A DNA stretch of 64,000 bases from Cadophora sp. MPI-SDFR-AT-0126. Taxonomy: Eukaryota > Ascomycota > Leotiomycetes > Helotiales > Ploettnerulaceae. The position numbers were made by a program, and so were the translations under genes. The notes beneath the pieces were generated by a model. That model saw only the letters and a program-made list of their open reading frames with translations. It was not told where the DNA came from and made no database searches. Shown in pieces: positions 1-10,210 of this stretch (position 1 is its first letter; each line of letters starts with the position of its first letter). The stretch is taken from contig JAGMVK010000003.1 of assembly GCA_020747065.1 (NCBI GenBank), positions 2,604,001-2,668,000 on the forward strand, in the 5' to 3' direction.

Positions 1-1197
1 GGCAGGACGCCGACAATAAAGGACCAGAAGGACAACGGCAGTCGATCTCAGCCATCCTTCTCGGGCTCCTTCCGCGAAGGTGGAGGACACACGTTCTTGA
101 ATAACTTGAAGAGCTCCGCAACCAAAGGCGCGGGGGCACTGAGTAAGGGGCTGTTTGGCAAGAGTGGCAGAAGTGGTAGTACGAACGAGAAGGAACCTGT
201 GGTTGATGATGAGCATTACCAGATCAAGGTTCTCAATCTGCCGCTGATGGAACAAACACGCTTGACCCGAATTTCAAAGAAGTTGGAGGACTCGAGAGAC
301 AAGACCGAGTTCTGGATGCCAGCATTCCCATGGAGAGCGATTGACTACTTGAATTACAAGGGCAGTGATGTGGAGGGTTTATACAGAGTTCCTGGTAGTG
401 GTCCGCAGATCAAGAAATGGCAGAGAAGATTCGACGAGGGTAGGCTTCAAAATTGGAAGGGGAGATTTTTTGCTGATCGTTCCATTATAGAATTCGATAT
501 CGACCTCTTTGAGCAAGATGACCTTTACGATATCAACATTATTGGCTCTATGCTCAAGGCTTGGCTACGTGAGTTACCCGACGAACTATTTCCCAAGACA
601 TCCCAGGACCGGATCGCCCGCGAAGCTGGGGGGCTGGAGGAAGTTCCACAACTGCTGATCGACGAGCTCTCGAACTTGTCACCTTTCAACTACTACCTAC
701 TATTCGCTATCACTTGCCACCTCTCGCTTCTGCTCGCTCACTCAGACAAGAACAAGATGGATTACCGAAATCTTTGTATCTGCTTCCAGCCATGCATGAA
801 GATTGACGCTTACTGTTTCAAATTTCTGGTGTGCAATTGGAGAGAATGCTGGAAGGGTTGCAAGACGGAGCAGTATTATGTGGAGCAGGAGTATATGTTA
901 TTCGACATGGTCACTCCATCTAGCGCCGAAGGTAGAAGCAGCACCGCTGTTGAGAGCCACGATGAGCGCAACGTTTCAAGTTCAGACAGCAGTAAGCCGA
1001 GTAGTGTTAGCATTGACCAGGCCAGCAAGACCGGAGGCAGCCAGAGCAAGAAGCTCCCCCTGAGCCAAAACCAAAGCAGCAGTGCAAGTACCGTCAACAC
1101 TACGTTAACGGTTGTACAAGAACGTACCCCCCCGAGACGAAGCAACGAAATGCGACCTCTCAGTCCTATCAAGCCATTGAGCCCAATTGGATTTTAG
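1..1197 (+). CDS. RhoGAP-domain protein, 3' part (5' end outside window)
   Basis: The reading frame is open from base 1 to the TAG at 1195-1197 with no intron, so this is the C-terminal ~398 residues of a longer protein. Visible residues ~75-300 carry a RhoGAP domain: the arginine-finger segment GLYRVPG (bases ~376-396), the KAWLRELPDELFP helix and the NLCICFQP segment that replaces the usual NLAVVFGP. The family stimulates GTP hydrolysis by Rho/Cdc42-type GTPases and so controls polarity and cell-wall growth; the target GTPase cannot be told. The last ~100 residues are Ser/Thr/Pro-rich and end in a short SPIKPLSPIGF repeat, likely disordered and possibly phosphorylated. N-terminal domains are not visible. 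Confidence 0.85.
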   Translation, partial: GRTPTIKDQKDNGSRSQPSFSGSFREGGGHTFLNNLKSSATKGAGALSKGLFGKSGRSGSTNEKEPVVDDEHYQIKVLNLPLMEQTRLTRISKKLEDSRDKTEFWMPAFPWRAIDYLNYKGSDVEGLYRVPGSGPQIKKWQRRFDEGRLQNWKGRFFADRSIIEFDIDLFEQDDLYDINIIGSMLKAWLRELPDELFPKTSQDRIAREAGGLEEVPQLLIDELSNLSPFNYYLLFAITCHLSLLLAHSDKNKMDYRNLCICFQPCMKIDAYCFKFLVCNWRECWKGCKTEQYYVEQEYMLFDMVTPSSAEGRSSTAVESHDERNVSSSDSSKPSSVSIDQASKTGGSQSKKLPLSQNQSSSASTVNTTLTVVQERTPPRRSNEMRPLSPIKPLSPIGF

Positions 1198-2326
1198 GAG
1201 ATTGGACCAAACATCGACTGATGTCAGCTTCAACAAATATAAAGACCAGGAAAACCGCTACTGCGCTCGCCTGGCATACTCTTCCCTCTACTCATCAGGA
1301 GCAAGGAAGTCCATCTAGAAGAATGCGACTTGAGAGACGACAAATAAGAAGGGTTGACAGCAAAATTGCAAGCAATCATCAACGGAGGAGGTGCTGTGTT
1401 TACAGAACGATTATTGACCTCCCTCGAAGCATGGCCCTCGACTCAACCTGTACAATGAAACAGAGCTGAACTTGAAGCGTCATTTTCTCTTCATCTGCTT
1501 TGTCCTTTTTACGATTCTCTTTCTCAATATCACCTTGAAAATTCGAGTCTGTTGAATACCCAAGCGTTTGCACAAATGGATGATGGCATAGTTTGACTTT
1601 TGTTCCTTTTCTTCTTTTCTTCGCTTCGGTCTTTTATCTCCTTTTCTCATGCTCCTTCTTACCCTTATGGTTAGAGCGGGTGAATCAAGCATTGTTACGG
1701 GATGGTTGAAGGATGTATGGGTGGTATGGCTGGCTCGGTTGCGCAGGAAAGGAGGGAGGTAGGGCAGGGTTGGGTGGACGTAATGGATTGGCGGGATGGA
1801 ATGGTCGGACGGGAGTTCTGTTTGGATTACTGCCTGCCTGCCTTCCTGCCTCGTTTTCCTCCGCTTTGGATTGTGCATTCGTAAGGCAAGCAGAGGAGGG
1901 AGTTCGCTTGAGACGATCTGCTTGGAGGGCGATATTTGACTGGCTTTACTGCGTGGTCATGTGTAAGATTACTATGACGTTGCGAGGGGTGGATGGATAG
2001 ATGGACGGTATGGTCTGCCAGGTGGGATGGCTACGTGCTGTCAAATAGATAAAGATATCGATCGAGACAATTGGACAAATTGCTTTCGATTTTGCGTTTC
2101 TCCGAAGTGAGATACTTGAAAAACTCGAACATTCATCTTTCGTGAGTAAATATCTTTCTGAGGGCATCGCAAGCATGCCAAATTTAGCACTTTTTCTCCC
2201 GGCATCATGAAGCCCGACCAAATCCATGTGAACGCCTAAACCAGCCGACCTCCCAAAGCCACCCTCCAACGCCAAACAAATGCAACAATCACAGACCTCT
2301 GGCTCTCCGACATCCTCCTAAATCTC
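1198..2326. other. Convergent intergenic region, no gene seen
   Basis: It lies between the RhoGAP stop and the RRS1 stop, so it should hold both 3' UTRs. Bases 1575-1690 are T/C-rich, 1700-1900 G-rich. Short ORFs on both strands show no family resemblance or splice support. Confidence 0.6.
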
Positions 2327-2995
2327 CTACTTCGGACCCTTAACCCTCTCCTTCCTCTCATTCTTCCTCTGCAGCCTCTCCGCACGCTTGACCCTCTCGA
2401 CCCTCGCCCTCCTCCCATCTCCCTGCCTCTCAGTCCCCTCCTTCCTCTCCCGCTCCTTCTTCTCGTCCACCTCCACAATCCAATCGTTCTCACCCGCCTT
2501 ATTCGCCCCCTTGTATCCCCATTTGGGAACCCATTCCCCAGTCGCTTCGTCGTAGACCATTTTCTTGCGCTGCTCGGCTGTCTTCGATTTGATGCCTTTC
2601 TTGAGGGCGAACTTCTCCCAGGTGGTTTGCGCTTTGGGTGGTGGGAGGGGCTAGATGCGGTGTTAGTTCGATTGTTTTCGATGTTATGCCTGAAGAAAAT
2701 ATAGTGCGTGGGGGGACTTGTGGTGACATACCTTCTCTCTTGGCAATCTCGTCTCAATCTCTGGTAAAGACAATAGGACTCCGTTTGGTGTGCTCGCAAT
2801 TGGACATGTACTCAGCAGCTGGTTCAACAGTGCCTGCGCGCCATCTCTTGCCGTGGCCGCGAGGTCATCCTCGAGGTTCTCGGGTGTCGTTAAGAGCAGT
2901 GGGTTGGGATCTGAGGCGAGCAGGAGGCCGAGGTCGAAGGTGTAGGGCGTGGGCTTATTGACCACTACTTGGAGTTTTGGGGCGGGCGTTGACAT
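2327..2995 (-). CDS. RRS1: Ribosome biogenesis regulator Rrs1
   Basis: Two exons, 2995-2732 and 2650-2327, join in phase 0 across an intron with a GTATGT donor and give 195 aa. The N-terminal segment VNKPTPYTFDLGLLLASDP and the second-exon segments TTWEKFALKKGIK and DEATGEWVPKWGYKGAN are hallmarks of Rrs1. The family acts in the nucleolus with Rpf2 to load 5S RNP (5S rRNA, uL5, uL18) onto pre-60S particles. The C-terminus is Lys/Arg/Glu-rich, as usual. Length matches fungal orthologs (~200 aa). It is divergent from the mS29 gene, with only 268 bp between the start codons, so the two probably share a promoter region. Confidence 0.95.
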
Positions 2996-3263
2996 CTTGC
3001 TGAATTTACTCTGTCTGCTGTAGGGCTGTGTCTTTGCTGAATTGCAAGGTTGGTGGAATTGTGTTGTCGCGAACCTCGAGCTGCTTGCGTCAAGAAAATG
3101 TCAGTGAGGGAAACTTTTTGGCGGAGCTGCATCAAAGCGGCCGCAATTTAGCGCCACGGTCTAACTTTAATTTCTCGAACAGCTCAGACGACAGTCAATT
3201 CAGATGGAGAGTAGCTCAACAGACGCCAATTGAGCTCGTACATCACTCAAACCCACGTCCAGG

Positions 3264-4819
3264 ATGGCGTCTTCTCATTGCTGGAAATGCCTCTCCAGGC
3301 CTACGAATCCCATCTCGTCTGTATCCTCGCCGCTGGTTATCCGTTTCGCCAACCCGTCAACGACGAAGTCAATACTTAATGCACCTACCACAGCTCAATT
3401 CTCGACAACGGCGAAGCTCGATGCTGTGCCTGCTAAGGCGGCGAAAATGCTGGCCGGGAAAAGTAAGGGCGCGAAGACGTTGCGGATCAAGAAGAAGGCG
3501 TTTGTGAAGACGGGGAAGCCGCCTGCAAGTGGAGAGCGGAAGGCACTGAGGAAGAGAATCGTTCTGAGCAACACGAATGCGCTTGAAGTGCGGGATCTGA
3601 GGGATTTGGACGGCAAGATGGTTGATGAGATGGTGGTGGCTAAGGACGGGGAGGTGCAGAATTCGAGATCTCTGGCCGCGGCGGTCATGGGGAATGAGGG
3701 TGGACTGGTTGGACAGGTCGTGGGACTGAAGGGGGTTACGGTCGATTCTTTGAGGGCGGTTGAGGCTTTCAAAACGACACAGGGGTGGGGAATCTTCAGA
3801 AGACCTGCGTTGTTGGTGAGAGAGGAGACCGTGGTATTAAACAAGAAGATACTGGACGCTGAGTTGAAAGGGGAGACTCTAAGGATTGTGCTTGATGGAG
3901 AGAGGGGGACTGGGAAGAGCTTGATGATGTTGAGTGCTATGGCTACAGCTTTTGTAAAGGGATGGGTTGTTTTCAATATCCCTGAAGGTATGTCTGGCAA
4001 ACTTGTTGGACATGTATCACTCGCTAATGAACATCTACAGCTCAAGAAGTCACAAACGCCATGACGGAATACGCAGCGATACCAGGCACCTCACCACCCC
4101 TCTACTCCCAAAACACTTACACCGCCAACCTGCTGAATCAAATCGGTAAAGCCAACAGCATCATCCTAGCCGATCTCACCATGTCCAAAGAATACTCCCT
4201 CCCAATCCCCGTCCCAACTGGCATCTCCCTCTTCCGTCTTTGTGAACTGGGCGCTCGAGACCCCGACATCGCCTGGCCAATCTTCCAAGCTCTTTGGTCG
4301 GAACTCACTCTTGAGGGCCGCCCGCCAATCCTCATGTGTCTTGACAGCCTCAGCTTTACCATGCAGAATTCGCTCTATCGCGCCCCAGACTACTCACTCA
4401 TCCACGCTCATGACCTCGCCATTGTCAAGCACTTCGTCGATCATCTCTCTGGTGCCACCAATCTCCCCAATGGCGGCGCCGTCCTAGCGGCTACCAGCAG
4501 AAGCCATGCTCCCATTTCGAAGTCCCTGAATCTCGCCATTAAGCAAGTAGAAGATAAGCAAGCGGGCAGAGACATCACGCCGCGCGATCCTTTCGAGAAG
4601 AATTATGATACCAGAGCGGATGCTGTGCTGAAGAAGCTCGAGGTGATGCGTTTGAAGGGACTGAGTAAGAGAGAGGCGAGGGGTTTGATGGAGTATTGGG
4701 CTAAGAGTGGTGTCCTGAGGTGTAAGGTTGATGAGGAGAGCGTTACGGAGAAGTGGACGCTGGCTGGGAATGGAGTTGTGGGCGAGATTCAGAGGACAGC
4801 GCTTTGGATGCGGATGTAA
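3264..4819 (+). CDS. RSM23: Mitochondrial small-subunit ribosomal protein mS29 (DAP3)
   Basis: Exons 3264-3987 and 4041-4819 join (GTATGT donor, CTACAG acceptor) into the family segment IPEAQEVTNAMTEYA, giving 500 aa. Residues ~1-50 are Ser/Thr/Arg-rich with few acids and end near a FSTTA motif, a likely mitochondrial presequence. Residues ~212-219 form a P-loop (GERGTGKS), as expected for the GTP-binding DAP3 family. The protein is a structural component of the mitoribosomal small-subunit head. The start was chosen as the first ATG giving a presequence. An intron in the DAP3 core at IPEA is the only interruption seen. Confidence 0.93.
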
Positions 4820-5380
4820 GTTTATGATGTGTGAAAGACATGATGAGGGAGAAGAGATCAAAAAGGTCAGAGTGGAGAGAGTATGCGATGTAGGTGTATT
4901 GTATGTATGTAAGTTATGGAAGCACTGCATTGTGAGATATGTTGATACATAGCATAGATCTGGCGTTTTTGTTTACAAGTAGAAATGTTCTGCCTATTGT
5001 TCACTCCAATATCTACATGCTTCAAACATTAACTGATGCCTACCTCCTTTACGTCAATCTCACAGTATCCATGTCACATTCATTCTTTCGTCGATATGCA
5101 GCTGAAATGGAAGCCTACCTCTGATCAGTGATCGCTCGCTTCAGCTGATGCCGATCAAGTCAAGCACCACCTCATGTATCAGAACCAATGTCATTGAGGC
5201 TAATCCAACGCAAACAAACACAAAAAAAGACCGCTCCTAGAATTCGAAAGTAACGCAAAGCCGAAACAAAACCACAACAGAGACGTTATGAATGAAGCAT
5301 CGAAAGCACTTCTCATCTACCCACAGCCGTGCACCAGTTCCAGCGGTTGACTGAGACAGAGGGAGATTCGCAAGAGACCC
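4820..5380. other. Intergenic, no gene seen
   Basis: It is the 3' flank of the mS29 gene and of the minus-strand Cys-rich gene (convergent). Bases 5215-5280 are A-rich. Short ORFs here have no recognisable content. Confidence 0.5.
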
Positions 5381-6018
5381 CTAATCTTGCTCAGGGTCGT
5401 CTACAACAGTGGCAGGTGTAGGCTCAGGAGCTGGAGTGACTGCTGTGCTCCCGCCAGTTGTACTGTTTCACGGACCACAGTCAGCTCAGTCGTCTCTTCC
5501 AGGGGCCTCTTATGATTTCGAGATTAGCCATATATAGAAGACTTACTCGGACTCCACATTACAGAACGGAACCCCACCCTGCAAATTACATTGTTGATTG
5601 GGGACGCAAAGCGCAGCTAAGACCCAAGTTCCACTGCCGGTACAGACTTCCTGTAAAGTTGGTTAGTAGTGTGCTGGATTTGAATCTGGAAGAACGGAGA
5701 GTCTTTCAGTCAATAACCAATTTTTCCAATCACATTTCACAGGAAACAACCACAACTGAGTACTCATGAGATTCCATAACTACCTGTTCCTTCATCTGAA
5801 CGTCAGCGGTAATGATCTCGGCTTTAGCGACGGTCAAGGAAATATCAGAAAGTAATTCTTCGAGTCAAAATTGAGGAAAGAAGATGCTATTATCTTCCTT
5901 GCTGATACACATAGTGATCTTCTATTTACCAATTCACTATCAAAGCAGACCGTGATGGATCCAGGGCAGCATTCGAAATCCTGGTGCCACTGCGTGATGT
6001 GTACCGAGGTTTCCGGGG
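5381..6018 (-). CDS. Cys-rich small protein gene, 5' exon(s) not found
   Basis: No long ORF exists, but phase-consistent exons can be read on the minus strand: 6018-5930 (after a TTTTCCAG acceptor), 5650-5547 (acceptor preceded by an exact TACTAAC branch site) and 5462-5381 (GTAAGT donor, CTGAC branch, stop TAG 5383-5381). The translated parts include DFECCPGSITVCFD, TGSGTWVLAALCVPNQQC and GGVPFCNVESD, then a Thr/Pro/Ala-rich acidic tail. Seven Cys in ~65 residues suggest a disulphide-bonded secreted protein. A tiny exon (MKEQ) may lie at 5795-5784. No start codon or signal-peptide exon was found upstream, so it may be a 5'-truncated pseudogene or have a distant first exon. The function is unknown. 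Confidence 0.5.
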
Positions 6019-6055
6019 CTGGAAAATGAAATTCGAAAATAAAAGAAATGGGTAA

Positions 6056-6247
6056 TTGAGCTTCAAGGAGTGGCTCGGATCGTTACGAAACATCGGCGAC
6101 ACGCTTTCTACGAAGCTCAGCGGTGTGTGGTTGGGGCCGATGCTTAGTATTGATGATGAAGATGACGGAGAAACTTTGGAGGATCTCAAGCGTGGGCGCT
6201 TTGACCCTTCATTGAATAGTCGGTTTGCCAAGAAAGTTAAACTATGA
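6056..6247 (+). CDS. Short coding-like fragment, unrecognised
   Basis: The frame reads SFKEWLGSLRNIGDTL, then an acidic stretch IDDEDDGETLEDL, and ends RFAKKVKL before the TGA. There is no ATG at its 5' end; the in-frame region upstream stops at 6053-6055. It is protein-like in composition but may be a gene remnant. It overlaps nothing else convincing, although the minus strand is also open here. Confidence 0.2.
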   Translation: MSFKEWLGSLRNIGDTLSTKLSGVWLGPMLSIDDEDDGETLEDLKRGRFDPSLNSRFAKKVKL

Positions 6248-6945
6248 GCCCTTGGGCATCGAATTGGATGGGTGAAAGGATTTGTCAAAGGCAGAAGCCG
6301 ATCTTTCGCGGCGCGTTCATCGAGCCAGGTTTCAACGGAGGCTCTCCACACTGGTCGAGTCATTGACTGGACTTGTAGCGTTACACTACTATTCTTTTTT
6401 ACTTTGTTTGGACTTTGATGCTGGTTGCGAAGGGGCAACACACCCGTACTTCGATAGCTCTCTATGGAATGCATTATGCAAGGATAATAGGTTCCTCAAA
6501 AATCCACCTGGTAATGGTTAATTTAGCGTTGCAGTAAAAGAGACTCAGAGTAAATTTGGACATTGAATGAAATATAAATGTTGAATGTTGACATTGACAA
6601 TCAACCCTCGCTTAATCGGCGACTGCCGCTAAATTATCTTAGTGCCGAAGCCTGTCACTACTTCAAATCTCGCGCTCGATACGATAGAGCACTTTCCAGC
6701 TGCATTACGCGTCCTATCATTGTTCCCGGCTCTCTTGCATCGCATCTGGTCTTTTGTGCGGTTTTGGTTGTAGAACAAATACGCCGTGTAGGTCCCGCCA
6801 CGCCTTGGAAACAGACACTGTTTGTTTACCAACCGAAGCGCGCCGATTTCTAATTTGATCCACTGGCTTCCAATCTCTCAAAGTTTCGACAACCCTAGAA
6901 GTCTCCTGCTCTCATATTCGATCTTCCCCGGACTACATTACCAAG
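6248..6945. other. Intergenic / upstream region, no gene seen
   Basis: This probably includes the promoter of the gene that starts at 6946. A C/T-rich stretch precedes the start codon (6870-6945). Small ORFs show no family features. Confidence 0.5.
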
Positions 6946-8485
6946 ATGGACGCCAAAGAGGTGAGATGTTCCGTGCTTCATTGACAACCACACACTGACA
7001 TAGCTTCAGAAACCCCCAAACAAGTCGAATAGTTCAGTAGAGCGTCAAATCACAGCAAAAGCTGACAGTCAGAAAGCCAACACTAAAGAAAGAGCCAAGA
7101 AAGCTCTTGCCAGAGGTGACACCTCAATCCCGCACAGCCTACTTCAAACGCTAATCATTCCTAGCAGCCATGGCTTCACGCCCAGTCATCGACGCTGAAC
7201 CCGAAACTCAGGGCGAGCCACCAATCGATTACGAATATGACTCTCACCAAGACAGCGACGCGTCAGAGTCCAGCCGTAACATCCTCCCTATCACCGAGCG
7301 CCATGTCCTTGACCAAGTCGATGTTGGTGAAGCAATTGCCTTTGTATACCCCGCCGATTGGGACTACGACATCGATGATGAACGCCACATGTTCGATGAT
7401 GGTCTCTCAAGTGATGAAGACGAGGAAGTTGAAGATGTTGAATCGTCTGAAAGTGAATCGAGCTCCAATTATGAGGAATTGAGTAAGGGCATCCGAAATG
7501 CCAGTGACTGTGAAGAAGACAATGAAGAAGAAGAATGTGAGGTTAATGGGGAAGCGAGTGAGAATGACGCTGCAAGCAGCAATGTGGATGGAGATCTAGA
7601 AAACTCTCTTATCAGTGGCTCCGAATACGACGATGATACACCTGCCGACAATACCGAGATCGAGGTCACTCCAACCAAGACTCCAGCTTCACCTATCAAG
7701 GTGCCTGCTACCGAGCCCAAGGCTCTCGATGAGCTCCTCAGGGCAGATATACACCTCAAGAAGGAAGGAGAGGCTCGAGATAAGCTTCACTGGAAGGTCC
7801 AGGAACTGTATGAGATACTCCACGAAATTGAGCGCCAGATTCTTAAAGCAGAGTCAAACCTTCAGGCTGCCGAGGTTGCTTTAGAGTCGGTTCAAGAAGA
7901 TAACAAGGAGGATATCGTCACTTCGGGCCTTTCCTTAACACTCTTCGAGGCCTTCAAAGATTTCTGCGAATCGCTCCATCCAAGATACGGTCTACGTGAG
8001 GGATTCTCGATCGAACTTGACGGCAGTCATGGAGGTTCGTACGCCCAATTCGACCCAACATTCAAACTTTTCAAAGAATTTGTCGAGTTTGACTACAAGA
8101 CTTGCAACTTTAGATGTGAAGCTGGTACTGAGGAGGACTTTCGCGAGGTTGATGATACGTGGGGTCTTTAGAAGTTCGACACCGTTCATTTCTTCCCCAT
8201 TCGATCTCCCGAACCACTTGCAGGTCCTGATACTACATGGGGCATGCAATATGTAAGTACTCCTATCACCTCACCCATTCAATGACCTCAAATTCGCTGC
8301 TACATTGCTGACAATCTTAGCCTGTTCTCTACGATCTAGCTTTCAAAGCCGCCAAAGAAGGTTCGGCTGCCGCGATCGACATGCTGGTCAGACTTCCTGC
8401 TGTGGGTAGCAAGCTTCGAGGGTCGATCTTCGAGTACAAGCCCGAGGAATTGATGCTTGACCATTTTGTCGAATCGAGACGATAG
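6946..8485 (+). CDS. Acidic protein of unknown function
   Basis: Model of five exons: 6946-6960 (five codons, MDAKE), 7010-7115, 7165-8163, 8224-8252 and 8321-8485, all in phase, giving about 437 aa. I do not recognise the family. Residues ~40-190 are dominated by Asp/Glu/Ser tracts (SSDEDEEVEDVE and similar). Residues ~200-265 look helical and coiled-coil-like (LHWKVQELYEILHEIERQIL). A folded, aromatic-rich C-terminal part follows. The first exon joins a Lys-rich segment (KERAKKALAR). The donor at 8164 (GTCTTT) is weak; a donor at 8123 also keeps phase, or the gene may end at 8171. The two last exons are supported by a GTAAGT donor and a CTGAC branch site. Confidence 0.7.
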
Positions 8486-9178
8486 GGCTTCAGTTCTGCG
8501 CATGAAGTCGACAAACCACTTTCTACAGAGGCAAAGAAATGTCTTTTGATGTAAAAGCCATCGTGAGTGCGCAATGAGGCAAATGTTGGACTCTGGGCTG
8601 GTCTAGGAGAGTAGAGAGGGTGAAGGTGGTACTATAATTTCATTGGCATGGCGTGAATGTCTGTAGTGGGAGTTATGGACTAGCAATCCGTTTTACTTCC
8701 TTAGGGGATGAGCTTACGGATCCCAGAGAATCCTTTTCCTGGTAATAGCGAATGATCTTGTTGTCTTCCAACCTCGTCGTTGTTCTTGCTCAAGTGACGA
8801 AATCAGGCATATGAAAAAGAGTATGAAATGATTCAGAACAGACCGTAGAGACTATGCCTGTGTAGGTTGCCACGTGGTAAGATACAGCCACGCAGAAAAC
8901 TTGCTGACACGAAGGGGTGGATATTTTCTTATCGGAAATTGGTACAGAGAACGGCAGTATATACAGAAAAAATCATACGCTCTGTCTCCACAACATCTAC
9001 CAAAAGAGGTATTAACAGCTTTGCTTTGCAAGAACCCCAAAGTACAGGCCTTTCAAGTGAATGACCTGCATACTCAAGATTAGACCCATGTCTCGTATCA
9101 AAACTTGGTTATAGTATGGAGCCATCTATTGTCTTTCCTCGGCCCTACAGATACATAGGACTACCGCACTACTTGCCA
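8486..9178. other. Convergent intergenic region, no gene seen
   Basis: It is the 3' flank of the acidic-protein gene and of the minus-strand cupredoxin gene. ORFs at 8867-9083 lack any recognisable content. Confidence 0.5.
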
Positions 9179-9980
9179 TCAGGCAGCGGGAGCAGCTGCT
9201 GGTGCTGATGGCGCAGCGGATGAAGCGGCCGGGGCAGCTGGCGCGGGAGCAGCTGGAGCACCTGGAGCTGCAGCTTTTGCCGGCGCAGGTATGAAACTGA
9301 TTTAGATGTTAGTATAGAACTTAGTAGGAAGAACTGGTCCAAGCACATACGCTGCTGTTCCAATGGTAATCTTGCCTGCAGTTCCTCCAGCTATCGTTGG
9401 GCTGTCTACACTTTTGGTCGTGCCTTGCGCTGCTTTGACAAAATCGACAACCTGCTGAGAATTTGCACTAAAAGGATCGTCAGCGCCTGCGGGTGCCACA
9501 CCGAGCCGTAATGACACTCACGGATTGATCACCATGACTTGTCCCTCTTGACAGTGTGGACCAGTCGCACAAAATATAAACATCGGCGCAGCACTGGTGA
9601 CAGGCAAATTAAAGGTCCCAACATCTGTTTGGCCATCTTGGAACGGGATGTGACCACTGTTTATGCCGCCTGCTAGAGGCGTGCATGGTGCTTCCGGCGT
9701 ACTTTGCGTAGCAGTGTGATTACCATTGCTAAATTGGAACTGTATAACATCTCCAACGGCAGCGACAACAGAATTTGGCGCGAAAGTATCTTGCGGTCCA
9801 CCGACGACAACCGGAATGAGTTGGTTTGCGCGAGGAACTGTGATGATGAGCTAATGAAGCGATCAGTGCTGGCTCGATATGCATACCTACTAGACCACCA
9901 GTTGCCTCCAGAGTAGTGAAAGCATTTGGAAGGGCGCCAGCCGTTGCTGCGAGAATGATCGAAGAAAACAAGAACTTCAT
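9179..9980 (-). CDS. Secreted cupredoxin-like extracellular protein
   Basis: Four exons (9980-9887, 9837-9522, 9467-9351, 9296-9179) join in phase to 214 aa. Residues 1-16 (MKFLFSSIILAATAGA) form a signal peptide. The body has the fungal extracellular cupredoxin pattern: a strand with TFAPNSVVAAVGDVIQFQF, then NHTATQSTPEAPC, and the C-terminal metal-site region FIFCATGPHCQEGQVMVINP. This keeps the expected His, Cys and His ligands with no Met at the last position. The tail is an Ala/Pro-rich low-complexity stretch (~40 residues) with no hydrophobic GPI signal. The family is secreted; a copper or redox role is inferred and often unproven. For the first intron an alternative 40-nt version also keeps phase; the 49-nt version is preferred. 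Confidence 0.85.
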
Positions 9981-10163
9981 GTCGAGTGACAAAACACTAA
10001 GTGAGAGGGAGAATGGGATAACCAAGATGTTGCTCAGCAACCGAAAATTACAAATACCGCTCTACGGCTTGGAAATTAAGAATCGAGTGAAAGAAGTGAG
10101 TGACAAAGGACCAAAAGAACGCAGAACCAAAAAGTAAAAACCATGTGCGGCACAAGCAAGCAG

Positions 10164-10170
10164 TATATAT
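10164..10170 (-). promoter_or_regulatory. TATA-like box upstream of the cupredoxin gene
   Basis: A TATATA run lies about 185 bp upstream of the cupredoxin start codon (9980) and directly downstream, in gene orientation, of the triple repeat at 10178-10210. The assignment is by position and motif only. Confidence 0.35.
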
Positions 10171-10177
10171 CGCCTAC

Positions 10178-10210
10178 ACCTACGGAATACCTACGGAACA
10201 CCTTCGGAAC
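10178..10210 (+). repeat. Three tandem 11-bp units in the cupredoxin promoter
   Basis: The units ACCTACGGAAT, ACCTACGGAAC and ACCTTCGGAAC follow each other without a gap. Each carries a CGG triplet, so three CGG sites lie 11 bp (about one helical turn) apart. CGG is the half-site recognised by many Zn2Cys6 regulators. Position just upstream of a TATA-like box suggests an activator site. Confidence 0.6.

Noticed and set aside
1480..1878. Minus-strand ORF of 132 codons rich in Arg/Lys
   Set aside because: It lies in a pyrimidine-rich 3' region, has no recognisable domain and no promoter or splice context.
3395..4045. Minus-strand ORF of 216 codons
   Set aside because: It is the antisense shadow of the mS29 gene.
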